Positions 44,401-52,485 of a stretch of DNA of 53,057 bases are shown piece after piece. Both the position numbers and the translations under genes were made by a program. Numbering within the stretch: the stretch's first letter is position 1; every line of letters starts with the position of its first letter. Below the pieces are notes generated by a model. It worked only from the letters and a program-made list of their open reading frames with translations. It made no database searches and had not been told where the DNA came from. Source of the stretch: Cohnella lubricantis (lineage in GTDB: Bacteria; Bacillota; Bacilli; Paenibacillales; Paenibacillaceae); the NCBI RefSeq assembly GCF_014212015.1, contig NZ_JACJVN010000060.1, forward strand, positions 1 to 53,057. Reading direction: 5' to 3'.

Positions 44401-45435
44401 CTCAATGCCAACACCCGCGCTCCAAGCGGTGTCATTCGGGTCGACTACGGCGTCTATCAGATGGAATATCCGCTGCTGGCGATCAACAGCAGCACCTTAA
44501 GCCAGATCTTAAGTACGGACCCTTCCGCTTATCTGCTTCTCCAGATCGAGAAGGCAAGCGATCCGAAGCTGAATTCGATGTTAAGCCTGCAGGGCGGCCG
44601 ATTGCTTGCCCCTTCCGCTGACTTTACCGCGTTCACGGTAGCCAATGGCGTGAAGAAGGAAGTCGAAGCGTTCGATAACGAAGTGATCAGTTCGATTAAG
44701 GTTCCCGGCGGGGCTAACTTCGAGGATGCGCAGCTGTCGGTCGTGCGGTTCGACGACGAGATCAACGATCTTCTCTACACACCGACGACGCTGACGAGAT
44801 CGGGCAATGCCGTTATCATGAGCTCCAGTCGCAAAGGCAACGGCTTATATGCCGCGGTCAGCAATTCAAGGGTATACAGCGACGTCAGCCAGATCGAGTG
44901 GGCGAAGGACAGCGTGAACACGCTGGCATCCAAGTTTATTATTGACCGGGCGAGCGGCAACTATTTCAAGCCGAATGCGAACATTACGCGCGGCGACTTC
45001 GCGAAGTACATCGTGCGGGCGCTCGGTCTAGAAGGCAGCCGAAGCTCGGCGGCGCGCTATAATGATGTGAATGCTTCCGGCTCGGACGCGGCATACATCG
45101 GCGCGGCCTCGGCGGCAGGAATCGTGCAGGGCGGCACCGACGGCCGATTCCGTCCGGAAGCCTCGATCACGCGCGAAGAGATGGCGCTGATGATGCAGCG
45201 GGCGATGACTTATGCAGGCAAGTCCGTCTCGTATGCGGGCAGCGAGCTGAACGCCTTCAAGGACAAGAACAGCGTCAGCTCTTATGCTAAGGAGGCCGTG
45301 CTGCAGAACATCGCGGCCGGCATTATGAATGGCATGTCGGCGACCGCGTTCCAGCCGCAGGACAACGCGACAAGAGCGCAAGCCATTGTCATGCTGGATC
45401 GAATGCTAAATTATATCGGATATATTCAGAGTTAA
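41431..45435 (+). CDS. Large cell-surface protein with Big_5-like, SwmB-like and SLH domains
   Basis: A 1334-aa exported protein. TTG 41431 is chosen because GGGAGG (41418-41423) precedes it by 7 bases and a signal peptide follows (SIAVFVAAALFVQMIVPLGG, likely cut after AYAS). Residues about 40-500 contain four Ig-like domains of the Big_5 kind (each begins 'P.SG' and has 'FxE/K' strands such as LTFDENIIRGAG and IKFSEKMYAGSG). Residues about 500-905 contain four SwmB-like repeats of about 100 aa (NYSEELDESSVPDAGNF; FNKVLDSLASNAASQF; FNEGLDSGSTPGRTNF; FSGSLDGTSEPSASQF). Three SLH repeats end the protein at about 1150-1330. It should bind pyruvylated SCWP. Function may be structural or adhesive; SwmB refers to a surface protein tied to motility in cyanobacteria. 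Confidence 0.84.
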   Translation: MQLSRIRSIAVFVAAALFVQMIVPLGGWGDSSTAYASGTYGPIVRQLVPPSGELLAPSSTNLTLTFDENIIRGAGYITVQRENAGAWATVGAPIDVMDVNRVLLEQPTRIATIALDAPLTDGNYNVIVDAGAFASQSTGRPYAGTSTWQFTVAPDAALAPVYNPTPGYAEVSADAAIALTIDYQKPMKKGSGNIYVKRQSDNATVQTIAVTSGSVSIRDKTVTIRLAKLDSATNYYILMDMGALLDLGNNPYGITDPTVWPFKTKAAMDRTPPTVEYFTPTSGGIMGELNGYLKIKFSEKMYAGSGSVTIKQGNAAFCTIAAESGAVDGYDTDTLTIKPSVGHCAAFANNTTYTVVIDSLAFHDAAGNNYAGSSNWSIRVIQDVQPPEVVSLSPSAGVKSVAVDANLFAIKFNKAVTIGNASGAWIKQLSAPTAPTIPLRLAVSPSDSTTVNLTPADPATRFAAGAGYAIYIDRNAITSLGGYGFPGILNDYYWGFQTIGSDTTKPQFNSATMDGLSVLLNYSEELDESSVPDAGNFYVTVGDVPVQALAVTVSGKQVAVKLQNSVPVGQRVTIAYTAGTHPIRDLSLNEAANLSSRDVANSAAGTLPAPLAGTINGSVLTLQFNKVLDSLASNAASQFAVQYNGSPVIIRTLALNGSTLTFVLNTMPTTGQPVTISYQPDGAPLRDISGNAVAAFTNFSVTNGIDLTPPALNGGSVSGSVVSLVFNEGLDSGSTPGRTNFLVRVNGTVIAVNSVSIDGNTVKLTMPQAIGSGSVQVSYMPGTSVLKDMAGNPAAAFNNYQVSQGEASAVIYSSGTVDDSIVTLLFSGSLDGTSEPSASQFRVAAGGVTLTVGAVDVSGPAVKLALLTAPPAGETVAVTYTSSGTSLLDSAGKAVASFGPVSIASSANGLPNYVKANGEGGLLFDIEHATAATDTLSSGTGANRYTLDGDLVATAFSVLKTNNAFTQTMLNVVVPESEPGAMVAIPIRGILNANTRAPSGVIRVDYGVYQMEYPLLAINSSTLSQILSTDPSAYLLLQIEKASDPKLNSMLSLQGGRLLAPSADFTAFTVANGVKKEVEAFDNEVISSIKVPGGANFEDAQLSVVRFDDEINDLLYTPTTLTRSGNAVIMSSSRKGNGLYAAVSNSRVYSDVSQIEWAKDSVNTLASKFIIDRASGNYFKPNANITRGDFAKYIVRALGLEGSRSSAARYNDVNASGSDAAYIGAASAAGIVQGGTDGRFRPEASITREEMALMMQRAMTYAGKSVSYAGSELNAFKDKNSVSSYAKEAVLQNIAAGIMNGMSATAFQPQDNATRAQAIVMLDRMLNYIGYIQS

Positions 45436-45451
45436 TCGAATGAAGCCCAGA

Positions 45452-45496
45452 AGCCGCATGCGCAGGTTGCGTATGCGGCTATTTGAGCCGTTATTT
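45452..45496 (+). terminator. Hairpin terminator after the Big_5/SwmB/SLH gene
   Basis: A 13-bp stem (arms 45452-45464 and 45468-45480, one wobble pair, loop GGT) lies directly downstream of the stop codon. The tail is ATTTGAGCCGTTATTTT, only partly T-rich. Confidence 0.6.
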
Positions 45497-45583
45497 TCCC
45501 GCCAAGCCATTATGTTAGATGCTTCCGATTGGGCGGTTCCGAGCACAATAAGACCGTCATAATTCAAAGGAGGTGCCAGCCAG

Positions 45584-45853
45584 ATGGCAAGCAGAAGCAG
45601 AAACCGCAAGCTCGTTCCGGAATGTGCGCAGGCGCTCAACCAGATGAAGTATGAGATCGCGTCGGAGCTCGGCGTTCCGTTCGGATCGCCAGGCGCAGGC
45701 TCGATGGATGCCGAATTCGCGGGCGAGCTGGGGAGTATTCCAGCCGGCGGCGGGGAACAATATTTGGGCAACATCACGGCGCGAGAAGCGGGAGCGGTAG
45801 GCGGCGGAATTACCAAACGGCTCGTTCAGCAAGCCCAGCAGACGCTGCTGTAA
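45584..45853 (+). CDS. Alpha/beta-type small acid-soluble spore protein
   Basis: An 89-aa protein with the SASP consensus: NQMKYEIASELGVPFG contains the germination-protease site (EIA-SE), and YLGNITAREAGAVGGGITKRLV the second conserved half. These proteins coat and protect DNA in spores against UV and heat and are degraded at germination. ATG 45584 has AAAGGAGGTG at 45568-45577, a very strong site. Forespore (sigma-G) control is expected from the family; I do not see a convincing sigma-G promoter. It shows that the host makes endospores. Confidence 0.93.
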   Translation: MASRSRNRKLVPECAQALNQMKYEIASELGVPFGSPGAGSMDAEFAGELGSIPAGGGEQYLGNITAREAGAVGGGITKRLVQQAQQTLL

Positions 45854-45881
45854 CTCCCCAACTGGATAGGCGAAGGTTCCA

Positions 45882-45910
45882 TTGACACCCCTCGACATTT
45901 CGGGTATTAT
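45882..45910 (+). promoter_or_regulatory. Consensus sigma-A promoter of metK
   Basis: A perfect TTGACA at 45882-45887, a 17-base spacer and TATTAT at 45905-45910. Transcription should begin near 45917, giving a leader of only about 68 bases, which contains the hairpin described in the next entry. Confidence 0.85.
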
Positions 45911-45932
45911 TATCATCTGAAGGTCTGTCTAC

Positions 45933-45964
45933 AACCTTTTCCTACCGGAAAAGGTTCATTTTTT
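45933..45964 (+). terminator. Intrinsic terminator-like hairpin inside the metK leader (possible attenuator)
   Basis: AACCTTTTCC (45933-45942), loop TACC, GGAAAAGGTT (45947-45956), then CATTTTTT: a perfect 10-bp stem and T-run between promoter and ribosome binding site. GAAGGT at 45919-45924 can pair with ACCTTT at 45934-45939 and would then block the hairpin, so a two-state switch is possible. An S-box SAM riboswitch is not recognised here. Confidence 0.6.
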
Positions 45965-45984
45965 GTGTGGGGAGGTTGGGGGAG

Positions 45985-47187
<1,203 letters not shown>

Positions 47188-47219
47188 CGCTTACTCACCC
47201 TCAATAGAAGCGCACGCAC

Positions 47220-47275
47220 AGAGCCCGCAAGGCTGTTCCTGGTTCGTCCAGGGGACAGTCCTGCGGGCTCTTTTC
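47220..47275 (+). terminator. Rho-independent terminator of metK
   Basis: A long two-part hairpin: AGAGCCCGCA (47220-47229) pairs with TGCGGGCTCT (47262-47271) and an inner CTGTTCCTGG pairs with the TCCAGGGGACAG segment around a TTCG loop; TTTT follows. Confidence 0.88.
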
Positions 47276-47440
47276 CCCGCGCCTCCGAATCTCATATCTT
47301 CCCATAATGAAAAATTTCATAGAATCAGCGCCCCGATGTAACTTTTCGGGCGTTTTTGAGTCTTAATTAATAGGAACATCTGGGAGAGTGCTCCCAAGGT
47401 CTCATAGTTTTGCATACTAACTATTCATGGGAGAGCTTAA

Positions 47441-50146
47441 ATGACTCGTTTGCCATTTCATACCGTTAATCGTATCTGTCGCAAGTGCATCGTGCCGGTC
47501 GTCGCCGGAACGCTGGTCTTCGGGGCTGTCGCCGGGATTCCCGTGCCATTCGTCGGACAAGCTTCGATAGCCGAAGCCGCTACGGCCGCTACCTATAAGC
47601 TCGTGCAGCAGGGAGAGTCGATGGTCACCTCTGGCGCGAAGCAACTAGACTATCAGTGGGTGTCCTCGAATCCGGCCGAAGCGGCTCAGCTCGTCCATGT
47701 CCTGCAGATTGATCTATCGAATCCGTACGTTCAATTGAACACAATGGTAGGCAAGAATGATAGTGTCACCACGCACCAATCGGTCGGCGGCATGGTGAAG
47801 GAGACGGGCGCCGTCGCCGGCATCAACGCCGACGTGTACAACACGTCTCCGACTAGCGAAGGCGCGGCCTTCGGCGCCGTCATCAAATCCGGCGAGCTGC
47901 TGGCCAGCACCTCGCAGCTGCAAGGGATGTACGCGTTCGCCGTCACGAAGGACCGCCAGCCGATGATCGACCTGTTCAACTTCACGGGCAGCGTCACGGC
48001 CGCCGACGGCGCGACGTTCGCGCTGACCGGCATCAACAAGGGCGCGTACATGACGGAGCCGGACAACGGCTACAGCCACTACGGCAAGCTCTACATTTAC
48101 ACGGACAACTGGACCGCTTCGCAGCGGCCGATGGCCAGCAGCACGACGCCGACGGAAGCGCTCGTCGTGGACGGCGTCGTGACGGAGATCGCGGCGGGCA
48201 AGCAGATCGCGACCCCGATCCCGGCGAACGGCTATATTCTGCGCGGGCACAAGGAAGCGGCCGACTTCATCACGGGCCATCTGAAGGTCGGCGACAAGGT
48301 GAGCTCGCTCTACAGCCTCGTCTCCCAGAAGACCGGCCAATCGTATGACCCGTCCTCGTTCCAGATGCTGGTCGGCGGCCACACGATTCTGGTGAACAAC
48401 GGCGCGGCGGCTTCCTTCTCGCGCGACATCAGCGGCGTGAGCGGTTCGGCCGACCGGGCGCGGACCGCCGTCGGCTATTCGAAGGACGGCAAGACCGTCT
48501 ATCTGATCACGGTGGAGGAGAACGGCGGGCTGAAGGGCGTTACGCTGAAGGAGCTTCAGCAGATCATGCTGCAGCTCGGCGTGTACAAAGGCGTCGATCT
48601 GGACGGCGGCGGCTCGACGACGATGATGACGCGCCCGCTAGGGGAGTTCGCGCCGGTGCTGGCGCATCCGACGTACTTCGGAACGCAGCAGCGCCTCGTC
48701 TCCAACGGCATCGGGGTCTACACGACCGCGCCGCAAGGCACGATCAAGGGCATCGCGGCCAGCGGCCCGAGCACGCTGTTCATCGGACAGCAGGCGTCTT
48801 ACTCGCTCAAGGCGTACGACACCTATTACAACCCGATCGACCCGTCCGGCCTGACGCCGCAATGGAGCGCCAGCACGACGGAGATCGGCTCTTTCCAGAA
48901 CGGCGTCTTCACGGCCGCGAAGCCGGGAACGGCGAAGCTGACCGTCAAGTCGGGCGGCGCCAGCGCTTCGGTCGACATTGAGGTCGTCGGCGGCGATCAA
49001 CTGGAGCAGCTGAGCATCGCGCCGAGCACGACGGTCCTGACGCCGGGCTCTACCATCCCGGTGCCGGTGACGGCGCGGCTGATGGACGGACGGGAGCTGG
49101 CCGTCCCGGCCTCCTCCGTCAAGTGGGAGTTCAAAGGCTTCAAGGCGAGCGTGAACGACGGCAAGATGACGATTCAGAGCGTGGATTCAGGCACCAAGAT
49201 CGGCTACGCGATCGCCCGCTACGACGGCTTCTCGACGATGGCGGTGTTCGCGCCGGGCACCGAGAAGACGCTCGAGAACTTCGAGAACGTCGGCTACGGC
49301 ATTACCTTCTCGGGCTTGCCGGCCGATTCCACGAAGGGCGGCGTATCGCTCGTCACCGGGCTGTCGGGCCAGGAGAGCACGAAGGCGCTCAACCTCACGT
49401 ACGACTTCACGACCGGAGGCACGGTCGACCGCTTCGCTTACGCCGTGCTCAATGGCGGCAAGGGCATCGCGGTCGACGGCGGACCGAGCGCGCTGACGCT
49501 CGACGTATTGGGCGACAACAGCTTCAACTGGCTGCGGGCGGAATTCCTCGATGCGAAGGGGAACAAGGTCTACGCGGATATTGCCAAGCAGATCGACTGG
49601 ACCGGGTGGAGAACGATTCGCGTCGATCTGTCCGACAGCGGTCTGACCTTTCCGGCGAAGCTGACGAAGCTGTACGTCGTCAATCTCGCCAAGGATCAGG
49701 ACGAACGCTCGCTGCAAGGCGAAGTCGCGTTCGACAATCTGGCGCTGCAGATTCCGCCGAACACGGCGGCCGAGAACGAGACGAGCCTGCTTCTGAAGAT
49801 CGGCAGCAAGGAAGCGACGGTCGGCGGCCAGGCCGTGCAGCTCGATACCGCGCCGTTCGTGCTGAACGGCACGACCTACTTGCCGCTGCGCTTCATCTCC
49901 GACGCGCTGGGCGGCGAGATCGGCTGGGATCAGACGGAGAAGAAGGTCAGCATGATCCGGGGCGACAAGATGGTCGAGCTGTGGATGGGCCGCTCCGATA
50001 TGATCGCCACCGGCGTCCGCGTGCCGACGCCTGCGGCTCCGATCATCCAGAACGGACGGACGCTCGCGCCGCTGCGCGTCGTCTCCGAACAGCTGGGTCT
50101 TAAAGTGGCCTACGACGGCAAGAACAAAACGATTACAATCTCTTAA
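47441..50146 (+). CDS. Exported phosphodiester glycosidase (NAGPA) family protein with Ig-like and copper-amine-oxidase N-domain-like stalk
   Basis: A 901-aa exported protein. ATG 47441 has GGGAGAG upstream, and a signal peptide with a likely cut after AEAA follows. Residues about 70-435 are a phosphodiester glycosidase domain of the NAGPA family: VAGINADVYNTSP, AFGAVIKSGELL, ARTAVGYSKDGKTVYLI and the signature DLDGGGSTTMM. Residues about 445-610 include Big_2-type Ig-like modules (PGTAKLTVKSGG). Residues about 610-770 are a beta-sandwich of carbohydrate-binding type. Residues about 775-901 are the 'copper amine oxidase N-terminal-like' wall domain (TYLPLRFISDALGG; RTLAPLRVVSEQLG). NAGPA enzymes hydrolyse GlcNAc-1-phosphodiesters; here a cell-wall polymer is the obvious substrate, by inference. 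A regulator-like gene pair follows. Confidence 0.84.
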   Translation: MTRLPFHTVNRICRKCIVPVVAGTLVFGAVAGIPVPFVGQASIAEAATAATYKLVQQGESMVTSGAKQLDYQWVSSNPAEAAQLVHVLQIDLSNPYVQLNTMVGKNDSVTTHQSVGGMVKETGAVAGINADVYNTSPTSEGAAFGAVIKSGELLASTSQLQGMYAFAVTKDRQPMIDLFNFTGSVTAADGATFALTGINKGAYMTEPDNGYSHYGKLYIYTDNWTASQRPMASSTTPTEALVVDGVVTEIAAGKQIATPIPANGYILRGHKEAADFITGHLKVGDKVSSLYSLVSQKTGQSYDPSSFQMLVGGHTILVNNGAAASFSRDISGVSGSADRARTAVGYSKDGKTVYLITVEENGGLKGVTLKELQQIMLQLGVYKGVDLDGGGSTTMMTRPLGEFAPVLAHPTYFGTQQRLVSNGIGVYTTAPQGTIKGIAASGPSTLFIGQQASYSLKAYDTYYNPIDPSGLTPQWSASTTEIGSFQNGVFTAAKPGTAKLTVKSGGASASVDIEVVGGDQLEQLSIAPSTTVLTPGSTIPVPVTARLMDGRELAVPASSVKWEFKGFKASVNDGKMTIQSVDSGTKIGYAIARYDGFSTMAVFAPGTEKTLENFENVGYGITFSGLPADSTKGGVSLVTGLSGQESTKALNLTYDFTTGGTVDRFAYAVLNGGKGIAVDGGPSALTLDVLGDNSFNWLRAEFLDAKGNKVYADIAKQIDWTGWRTIRVDLSDSGLTFPAKLTKLYVVNLAKDQDERSLQGEVAFDNLALQIPPNTAAENETSLLLKIGSKEATVGGQAVQLDTAPFVLNGTTYLPLRFISDALGGEIGWDQTEKKVSMIRGDKMVELWMGRSDMIATGVRVPTPAAPIIQNGRTLAPLRVVSEQLGLKVAYDGKNKTITIS

Positions 50147-50173
50147 CAATGGGCCTGAAGCCTCTCTATCAGA

Positions 50174-50202
50174 TTCATAGGACCCAGAAATTATGATATG
50201 AT
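50174..50202 (+). promoter_or_regulatory. Probable promoter of degS-degU
   Basis: TTCATA at 50174-50179, a 17-base spacer and TATGAT at 50197-50202, immediately upstream of the AGAAGGAGAG ribosome binding site and GTG 50234. Confidence 0.5.
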
Positions 50203-50233
50203 GAATTCGGGTTAGAGAAGGAGAGTCGCGGGC

Positions 50234-51433
50234 GTGGAATATCGGATAGCGGAGATTGATCAGGTCATCCAGAATGCCGTTCAAGTGATGGAAGACAGCA
50301 AGATGCAGATATTTGAGATTGGCGAAGCGGCGAGGCGCGAGCTGCAGACGCTGACCCAAGAGTTGGACCGCGTGCTGCAGGAGACGAGCGAGACGATCGA
50401 TCAGGTCGATCGTCTCGAACGGGAATACCGGCTGGCGCGGCATCGGCTCACGGAGGTCAGCCGCGACTTCGTCCGTTTCACCGAGAAGGACATCAAGGCT
50501 GCCTATGAGAAGGCGACCGCTCTGCAGCTGGATCTGATGGTCTATCGGGAGAAGGAGAGTTATCTGAGGACTCGCCGCAACGAGCTTCAAGCCCGCACCA
50601 AGAACGTGGAGCTGTCGATCGAGCGGGCGGAGACGATCGGCTCGCAGATGAACGTGGTGCTGAGCTACCTGTCGGGCGATCTCACGCAGGTCACCCGCAT
50701 TCTCGAGTCGACACAGAACCGCCAGCTGATCGGGCTCAAGATTATTCTGGCCCAAGAGGAAGAGCGCAAGCGAATCGCCCGGGAGATTCACGACGGCCCG
50801 GCGCAGTCGCTCGCTAACCTGGTGCTGCGAACGGAGATTGCCGAGCGCATGCTGGGCACGCAGGAATTGGAGGTCATACGAAGCGAACTAATAGACTTGA
50901 AGACGCAGATTCGCCTCGATCTCAGCGAGATCCGCAAAATTATTTTTAACCTCCGGCCTATGGCCTTAGACGATCTCGGACTCGTGCCGACGCTGCGCAA
51001 ATTCGTGCAGGACTTCGAGGAACGCACGAAGATCCGGGCGACGTTCGAAGCCGCCGGCAAGGAGAGGCGGATGACTTCCGCGCTGGAAGCCGCGATGTTC
51101 AGGCTCGTGCAGGAAGCGTTCAACAACGTACAGAAGCATGCCGAAGCGACGTTCGTCTCGCTGGACATTCAGTTCCAGGAGGAGCGCATCGACCTCGTCA
51201 TCCGGGACAACGGAGTCGGCTTCGAAGTCGGGTCCGTCGAATCCAAGGCGAAGAGCTTCTCCAAATTCGGGCTGATCGGCATGATGGAGCGGGTGGACTT
51301 GCTGCAAGGGAAGATCGAGATCGAATCGGGCGCCGGGCTTGGGACGGCCATTGCCATACAAGTTCCGATTAACGCAAAGCTGCGAAAGGAGTTGGGGGAT
51401 TATGGAGAACACGACGGCGAATCGCAAGATTAA
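50234..51433 (+). CDS. degS: Sensor histidine kinase DegS
   Basis: A 399-aa cytoplasmic kinase without membrane segments, which distinguishes DegS from most sensors. The N-terminal half is a coiled coil (residues about 1-170, with LTQELDRVLQETSETIDQVD). The HisKA_3 domain has REIHDGPAQSLANLVLR, with His186 as the phosphorylated residue, and the HATPase domain has FNNVQKHAEAT (N box) and VIRDNGVGFE, with FGLIGMMERV in the G box. The GTG start 50234 has AAGGAGAG at 50218-50225. The kinase controls secretion, degradative enzymes, motility and biofilm in bacilli through DegU. degU begins inside its 3' end, a 32-base overlap. Confidence 0.95.
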   Translation: MEYRIAEIDQVIQNAVQVMEDSKMQIFEIGEAARRELQTLTQELDRVLQETSETIDQVDRLEREYRLARHRLTEVSRDFVRFTEKDIKAAYEKATALQLDLMVYREKESYLRTRRNELQARTKNVELSIERAETIGSQMNVVLSYLSGDLTQVTRILESTQNRQLIGLKIILAQEEERKRIAREIHDGPAQSLANLVLRTEIAERMLGTQELEVIRSELIDLKTQIRLDLSEIRKIIFNLRPMALDDLGLVPTLRKFVQDFEERTKIRATFEAAGKERRMTSALEAAMFRLVQEAFNNVQKHAEATFVSLDIQFQEERIDLVIRDNGVGFEVGSVESKAKSFSKFGLIGMMERVDLLQGKIEIESGAGLGTAIAIQVPINAKLRKELGDYGEHDGESQD

Positions 51434-52124
51434 GGTATTGCTGGCTGACGATCATCAGCTGTTCCGCGAAGGGTTGAAGCGAATCTTAAACATGGAATCC
51501 GACTTGGAGGTCATCGGGGAGTGCGGAGACGGCATTCAGGTGCTGGAATTCTGCAACCGGATCAAGCCGGACGTCGTGCTGCTGGACATCAACATGCCGA
51601 CGGAGAACGGCGTTATCGCCACGGAGCGGCTTCGCGATATTTTCCCGGATATTAAGGTGCTGATTCTCTCGATCCACGATGACGAGAGCTACGTCTTCGA
51701 GACGCTTCGCAAGGGCGCTTCGGGTTATCTGCTCAAGGACATGGAGGCCGAGTCGCTCATCAACGCGATCCGCACGGTGGCGATGGGACACGCTTACATC
51801 CATCCGAAGGTGACGGGCAAGCTGATCAACCAGCTCCGCCGCATGACGTATCTCGACGAGATCGGAGCCGCATCCGGCGCCGCAGCCAGCCGCGAGACGA
51901 TCACCAAGTTCGTGCCAAGCGGCAACAACCCTCTCACGCGCCGCGAGGCGGAAGTGCTGCGGCTGATGGCCGAGGGCAAGAGCAACAAGACGATCGGCGA
52001 GCACCTGTTCATCAGCGAGAAGACAGTCAAGAATCACGTCAGCAGCATTCTGCAGAAGATGGAAGTCGACGACCGCACGCAGGCGGTTATTCATTCGATC
52101 AAGTTCGGCTGGGTTACGCTGTAG
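51402..52124 (+). CDS. degU: Response regulator DegU
   Basis: A 240-aa NarL-type regulator. The receiver domain has ADDHQLF (Asp16-Asp17), VVLLDINMP with Asp62 as phosphorylation site, and LLKDMEAES with the conserved Lys. The C-terminal LuxR-type helix-turn-helix is PLTRREAEVLRLMAEGKSNK followed by ISEKTVKNHVSSIL. ATG 51402 is preferred, since AAAGGAG (51386-51392) lies 9 bases upstream; an in-frame start at 51339 has no such site. The gene overlaps degS by 32 bases, so the two are co-translated. Tandem repeats and a terminator follow. Confidence 0.96.
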   Translation: MENTTANRKIKVLLADDHQLFREGLKRILNMESDLEVIGECGDGIQVLEFCNRIKPDVVLLDINMPTENGVIATERLRDIFPDIKVLILSIHDDESYVFETLRKGASGYLLKDMEAESLINAIRTVAMGHAYIHPKVTGKLINQLRRMTYLDEIGAASGAAASRETITKFVPSGNNPLTRREAEVLRLMAEGKSNKTIGEHLFISEKTVKNHVSSILQKMEVDDRTQAVIHSIKFGWVTL

Positions 52125-52169
52125 CAGCGGGAGTGTACATAGGGAAGCAAGGATAGTTAGTTGGAGATA

Positions 52170-52273
52170 GCGGTGAACCGCGGCTGTTGGGCGACGGTAG
52201 CGATGGAAGTGAGCCGAAGCGGTGAGCGGCGGCGCTGAGTTGCGGCGTTGAGCGACGGCAGTGAGTGAAGGTA
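52170..52273 (+). repeat. 13-bp tandem repeat downstream of degU
   Basis: Units beginning (G/C/T)TGAG start at 52209, 52222, 52235, 52248 and 52261, exactly 13 bases apart, with consensus (N)TGAGCGGCGGCG. More degenerate units can be read back to about 52170. The unit is not a multiple of three, and no gene is seen here. Confidence 0.75.
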
Positions 52274-52291
52274 ATCCATAGGGAAGCTAAT

Positions 52292-52337
52292 CGCGCGTCG
52301 TCCGGTCCTTCGGGATCGGGCGGCGCGTTTGTTGTTG
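52292..52337 (+). terminator. Rho-independent terminator downstream of degU
   Basis: A 15-bp GC-rich stem with three wobble pairs (arms 52294-52308 and 52313-52327) and a TTCG tetraloop, followed by TTTGTTGTTG. It lies about 170 bases after degU, beyond the 13-bp repeats, which would therefore be in the degU mRNA. Confidence 0.75.
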
Positions 52338-52485
52338 CGACGGGTCGAAAAGGATACGTGCCGCCGGGCCGGCGTATAACCCCGTTGCGGATTCAATTTC
52401 CTATCGCTTCCTCCGCACTTCACCTAGCCCTTGCAGAACGATGCCCCGCATGCCGCCGCCTCCCCCCGACACACTTTTAGATTCC

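Noticed and set aside
45888..45984. S-box (SAM-I) riboswitch before metK
   Set aside because: The leader is only about 68 bases and lacks the multi-helix core of SAM-I; only a single hairpin is visible.
47307..47320. Palindrome ATGAAA-AA-TTTCAT, with a similar ATGAAA-G-TTTCAT at 1349-1361, as a shared operator
   Set aside because: Short AT-rich palindromes are expected by chance in intergenic sequence, and neither has a fixed position relative to a promoter.
47329..47357. Second terminator-like hairpin after metK (CGCCCCG ... CGGGCG, TTTTT)
   Set aside because: The stem needs a bulge and a 12-base loop, and a much stronger terminator lies just upstream.
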